A stretch of 64,000 nt of DNA from Tieghemostelium lacteum. Taxonomy: Eukaryota; Evosea; Eumycetozoa; Dictyosteliales; Raperosteliaceae. Both the position numbers and the translations under genes were made by a program. The stretch is from NCBI GenBank assembly GCA_001606155.1, contig LODT01000020.1, forward strand, positions 434,001 to 498,000. Reading direction: 5' to 3'. Shown in pieces: positions 60,209-64,000 of the stretch. Position 1 is the stretch's first letter; the number at the start of each line of letters is the position of its first letter. The notes below the pieces were generated by a model. The model worked only from the letters and a program-made list of their open reading frames with translations. It ran no database searches and was not told the DNA's origin.

Positions 60209-63200
60209 TTAGACATTGGTTATTACTATATCGGGTTTATATGATCTGAGTAGTGGAACTGATGATTTGGTGCCAGAGGGATCATCAGAATCTTTAAAAT
60301 CTCTGTCTATTTGACTGGAAATACCTCCGTTACCTCCACTACCAGATGAAACAGAGTCATCATCTTGTTGTCTGAGTCTTCGGATTTTGTTCTTTTTAAA
60401 GAAGACAATAAGGAGGAATATGGCAACTATAGAGATGAGTACGTATCCTGGAATGAGGAATTGTCTTTTGAGTGTATAAATCTCTTCAGAAGATAGAGAG
60501 AAGGTAGAGGGTATAGATAGACTTGGTAGTACAACTCTTCTCTGTGACCATGTAATATTCTCATATTTGTATTCAGATGGCCAAAAGAAAGCCTTGTGGT
60601 AGCTGTTGCATTGTGGATAGTAGTTATCGTGCATTACACGAGAGAACTTCTCCATTCCCTTCTCATTATATCGAACTGGAAGTTCAATGGTGTTTCTACT
60701 GCTTCCAGACAACGGAAGCATTTGTTTCTGTAGTGTTGTCAATTGAGGGAATTTCTCTTGAATTACTTTATCACTCAAATCATTGTTTTCATGACCACTA
60801 GTAGTTGTCACATTATTATAAGTACGATCTAATATTACAGCTAAAATATCTTTAATCAACCAATAGCAGTCACCATTCTGATGTGATTCATCTAGACAAT
60901 TAGAGTCACCATAAATCACTATATTTCCACTAAACAATCTAGTGTTATTATAATTATTATTACTATTACTATTACTACTCTTTTCAGAAGTTGGTTGACT
61001 TGAACCACTATCTTCTAAATTATCTACAACATTTTCATTACTACTACTACTACTACTGAAACTACTTCCACTGAAGGTATTGGCAATTGATGTAGTTATA
61101 GATTCAAATATTGATTTTTTTTCATTTTCTCCACTACTACTACTACTATCTGATATCTCATTCTCTAAAATGGTAGGTCTATAGAACCCAAGTATTGGTA
61201 CATTGGAATAGGATGTTCTTCCCATTGATATTTGTCTAGACTGATCAATTAATGATATCTCCAGGAGTTTACCATGTTTTGGAAACCCTATAATACTAGT
61301 TCCCGATGAATACACAGCAGACTCTGTTTGTATATTAAATTCACCATCATATATTTTGTCACCTAAATAGATACCAAATACCGACAACATATCATTGAGT
61401 GCAGGTATATTAGATCCACCAGTGGCAGGTATCCACTGTTGCTGAGTATTCTCATCAAAAAAACTAATTTTCTGAAGTACATCATTATTATACCAATCTG
61501 CAAAAACCACTAGATTCAAACCATGGTTTCTTACATCTTCTTCGAGTTTTTTGATTTCCATTGGATGGAATTCTTCTTCGGGATCAACAATCATTAGTGT
61601 CCCGTAGTGAAGTGGATTGAAACAGATTAAGGGTGACCCCATGACCTCCATATAGTACCCAGATTCACGTAGTGCTGTGTAAAGTTTACGGAAATTGGTG
61701 TGTAAGTGGTCACCATTCCAATCGAATGGTTCATCTTTCTGGTGTAGGGTATCACGTGGGAAGAACCCTGATGGATATCTAAGTGAATGGAACTGGTCCC
61801 ACAGAATTCTTTTCTCTCTTGGAGGTGTGGGTATAATAGGTACTCGAATAGGTACATGTAATGTTGATATCCTTGGATGATTAATCTGTCCAAAGGGAAC
61901 TATAGATGTGATATTAACCTCTATAACACCTTCTGCCATTCCTTGGAATTCCCTAGATTCATAGGGCACGGATATATGTACTCCCAAGTGACCTGACCAA
62001 GGCCACAGTCTCTGCTCATACTGAAACTCCAGTTTTAAATGTTGACCATTTTCACCAGCTTTAAAAATAGGTGGTGTTTTAATCTCACCACTTATAGACA
62101 CTCCATTCAGTACAGTCAAATTGACAATAATGGGTATATCCGAATGATAGAGTTCCTGTGTACAGTATGGCCACATGTAAGGGCAATCTGTAAAATCAAT
62201 TTGAGATGGTATTGAACTTACTCTAGGCGTATATTCTTGTAATAACTTGTAAGCTGATAAAAGGTTGAGTTTACCACTGCCCTGTTCGAATATATTGGCA
62301 TTTGACCCTTGTATCCTGTCACCAGATTCCACCAGAACTTGTTTAATAGATCCTGGATTAATGTATTTTTGAGCTGTAGTATTGTGAACTGAACTTATAA
62401 GTAAACTAATAGCACCTGCAACAACAGGTGATGAAACTGATGTTCCTGTCATTGTACGACATTTTCCATGAATTTTAGGTTGAGGTTTAGAACCCAGAAC
62501 CTGGTATCCATAGGTAATGATATCAGGTTTAACACGACCATATCCATCAGGAATCTCCCAAGTTGTCATACCACGACTTGAAAAACTTGCAATATTCTCT
62601 GAAAAGTCCATACCACCTACTCCTATGACATCCAATTGATCAGCTGGGTTATTCAGAGTTCCATAAAGTGGACCGTCATTACCAATAGCTGATACAACGA
62701 TAATGTTATTAGCTGACATTTCCCAAACTTTCTCTACAAAAGGTCTATCCATGAAATCTGGTCCTCCAATAGAGAGGTTAAGTACATCAACTTTCTGTAA
62801 AATGGCATGATTAAAGGCATCCAAGAACCATGAGGTCAAGGACCCTTTTTTATAGGTGAAAACACGAAAGATGTACAATTCAGAGTCTGGTGCAAGTCCC
62901 ATGCACTCAGGTTCCTGACTTGCAATGACACCTGCTACAAAGGTTCCGTGACCTAGAAGATCATCGGTAGTGTCCTCGGATGTCCAGTTGGTAACCTCCA
63001 CTATATTCTTAAAATGTTTATGTGATCTCGATAGACCTGTATCAAAGATTGCAACCTTTGTACCTCTACCTGTATACCCATTATCCCATAAGACATGTGC
63101 ATTGAAGAGCTCAGTTACCTGATAGGCCTGAGCAGTCTTTAGTTGTCTTTGAGTACTAAAACTCATGTCAAAGTCATCAGGTATTCTAGAATGAATTCTT

Positions 63201-63742
63201 CCATTACTACTATTAATGTTGTGGTGATCGTCCATCTCCATCTCTTGCCATTTCTTTAGAGGATCTATTATTCTTTTGTCCGGATAGACATACTTTACCA
63301 ACGAATCACGTTCGAGGTTTCTAAGTAACTTCTTTATCAGTTTCTGACTATTAGCATTGACACGCATCAATGCAAAATCCGAAGGATGTTTACTAGCTGG
63401 ATTATTACGATCCACTACCATCCAATGTATATTCTGTATTCCTTTAATTTTTGCCGTTATTTGCTCCAATAGGCTCTGATGTTGTTTCTGGTCATAATAT
63501 TGTTTAAACATTACAATATAATCCTGATTATATAAATAGTTTTTCTGAGATACTATAATCTCTGGTGTCTTCTTATAATATAGTGTATCTATATTATAGT
63601 TATTCATCACTAGTGTTGAATTTAATCTCCACTCTACTACATTTCTATTTTCTTTCTCCCCATTTATAAAATTTATATTACCTATCACTAACCATATTAA
63701 TAATAATGTATTTATAAATTTTATAGTATTACCAAATTTCAT
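60209..63742 (-). CDS. site-1 protease (MBTPS1/SKI-1-like subtilase)
   Basis: Intronless, 1177 residues. A signal peptide covers residues 1 to about 28 (FINTLLLIWLVIGNINF). A prodomain follows, then the subtilisin domain with Asp234 (VAIFDTGLS), His265 (LLGHGTFVAGVIA), oxyanion Asn355 (SAIGNDGP) and Ser435 (MTGTSVSSPVVAGA), close to human S1P spacing (218, 249, 338, 414). Downstream family blocks include CPYMWPYCTQELYHSDIPI, PPREKRILWDQFHSLRYPSGFFPRD and GDSNCLD. A Ser/Asn-rich insertion lies at about 930-985. A single TM helix (YVLISIVAIFLLIVFF, about 1110) anchors a short cytosolic tail. S1P acts in the Golgi on membrane transcription factors and lysosomal enzyme phosphotransferase; the dictyostelid substrate is unknown. 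Confidence 0.95.
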   Translation of the reverse strand: MKFGNTIKFINTLLLIWLVIGNINFINGEKENRNVVEWRLNSTLVMNNYNIDTLYYKKTPEIIVSQKNYLYNQDYIVMFKQYYDQKQHQSLLEQITAKIKGIQNIHWMVVDRNNPASKHPSDFALMRVNANSQKLIKKLLRNLERDSLVKYVYPDKRIIDPLKKWQEMEMDDHHNINSSNGRIHSRIPDDFDMSFSTQRQLKTAQAYQVTELFNAHVLWDNGYTGRGTKVAIFDTGLSRSHKHFKNIVEVTNWTSEDTTDDLLGHGTFVAGVIASQEPECMGLAPDSELYIFRVFTYKKGSLTSWFLDAFNHAILQKVDVLNLSIGGPDFMDRPFVEKVWEMSANNIIVVSAIGNDGPLYGTLNNPADQLDVIGVGGMDFSENIASFSSRGMTTWEIPDGYGRVKPDIITYGYQVLGSKPQPKIHGKCRTMTGTSVSSPVVAGAISLLISSVHNTTAQKYINPGSIKQVLVESGDRIQGSNANIFEQGSGKLNLLSAYKLLQEYTPRVSSIPSQIDFTDCPYMWPYCTQELYHSDIPIIVNLTVLNGVSISGEIKTPPIFKAGENGQHLKLEFQYEQRLWPWSGHLGVHISVPYESREFQGMAEGVIEVNITSIVPFGQINHPRISTLHVPIRVPIIPTPPREKRILWDQFHSLRYPSGFFPRDTLHQKDEPFDWNGDHLHTNFRKLYTALRESGYYMEVMGSPLICFNPLHYGTLMIVDPEEEFHPMEIKKLEEDVRNHGLNLVVFADWYNNDVLQKISFFDENTQQQWIPATGGSNIPALNDMLSVFGIYLGDKIYDGEFNIQTESAVYSSGTSIIGFPKHGKLLEISLIDQSRQISMGRTSYSNVPILGFYRPTILENEISDSSSSSGENEKKSIFESITTSIANTFSGSSFSSSSSSNENVVDNLEDSGSSQPTSEKSSNSNSNNNYNNTRLFSGNIVIYGDSNCLDESHQNGDCYWLIKDILAVILDRTYNNVTTTSGHENNDLSDKVIQEKFPQLTTLQKQMLPLSGSSRNTIELPVRYNEKGMEKFSRVMHDNYYPQCNSYHKAFFWPSEYKYENITWSQRRVVLPSLSIPSTFSLSSEEIYTLKRQFLIPGYVLISIVAIFLLIVFFKKNKIRRLRQQDDDSVSSGSGGNGGISSQIDRDFKDSDDPSGTKSSVPLLRSYKPDIVITNV

Positions 63743-64000
63743 TTATCTTAGTAATTTTGGGAGATGTGTTTTTGTTTTTTATATAAAATTAAAAAAAAAA
63801 AAAATTAATTTTTGATTTTGATAAGATTTATTGTGTAAAATAAAAATCAAATATATATGTTATACATTTACAATTAAAACCCCTCTGTAGACAATTAACT
63901 AATTTAATAAATATCTTATTACTCAAGATCTTCTCAAAAAAACAAATGGTATTCAAAAATTTCATTGAGAAATTCTACTAAAAACAATTATGAGAGACGT
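63743..64000. other. upstream region of site-1 protease gene
   Basis: AT-rich sequence to the window edge with an A-run at about 63790-63804. No coding frame is supported. Confidence 0.4.

Noticed and set aside
1-64000. CRISPR arrays, tRNA/rRNA genes, LTR or DNA transposons
   Set aside because: None visible; repeated elements are simple sequence, gene paralogues or the palindromes near 45 kb.

Overview
The window is a strongly AT-rich, gene-dense piece of a nuclear genome from a dictyostelid social amoeba. The evidence is: short AT-rich introns (about 55-110 bp, mostly GTAAGT/GTATGT...AG); intergenic poly(A) and poly(T) runs; Asn, Gln, Thr and Ser homopolymers inside proteins; and gene types typical of the group (C2-arrestin-SAM protein, F-box/LRR family, PDR-type ABCG pump, purD GARS-AIRS fusion). 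The less extreme composition and the F-box/LRR type fit a Heterostelium/Polysphondylium/Cavenderia-like species better than D. discoideum, but this is inference. I find about 34 protein genes, most with 0-2 introns. Exon joins were worked out by hand from splice signals, reading phase and family similarity. I see no tRNA, rRNA, CRISPR array or recognisable transposon.

Layout. 0.4-6.9 kb: three tandem MFSD1-like transporters with identical intron positions, interrupted by a small coiled-coil gene. 7.1-10.6 kb: a bZIP factor whose C-terminal half resembles the DOG1 domain of plant TGA factors, an orphan ORF, and a second member of the coiled-coil family; both members carry an RN-x-x-V-H motif typical of HEPN RNases. 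11-17 kb: full-size ABCG transporter and a Fax-like GST. 17.4-25.3 kb: eIF2B-delta, a degenerate trehalose-phosphate synthase/phosphatase, a Lys-rich zinc-finger protein and a brevin-type SNARE. 26-36.9 kb: an unrecognised helical protein, GPAT3/4-type acyltransferase, ACC-synthase-like aminotransferase, mitochondrial TPR protein, GPH sugar symporter and Rad60/NIP45-like SUMO-like protein. 37-44.6 kb: LRMDA-like LRR protein, arrestin-domain protein, RPAP3 and purD. 44.6-46 kb: an accessory-looking interval with an 83-bp perfect palindrome, smaller palindromes, a start-less coding remnant and a small two-exon gene. 46-64 kb: F-box/LRR protein, SEN1-like helicase, Vps2B/CHMP2B, NCL-type cation exchanger, EXD1-like exonuclease, LYR-motif protein, RNF220-like E3 ligase, EEF1AKMT4-like methyltransferase, RhoGAP and site-1 protease.

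Most genes are independent housekeeping or signalling genes, not an operon-like system. The parts most likely to repay attention are the HEPN-like pair around the transporter cluster, the plant-TGA-like bZIP, the probable TPS pseudoenzyme, the SNARE that lacks its zero-layer arginine, and the palindrome interval near 45 kb.
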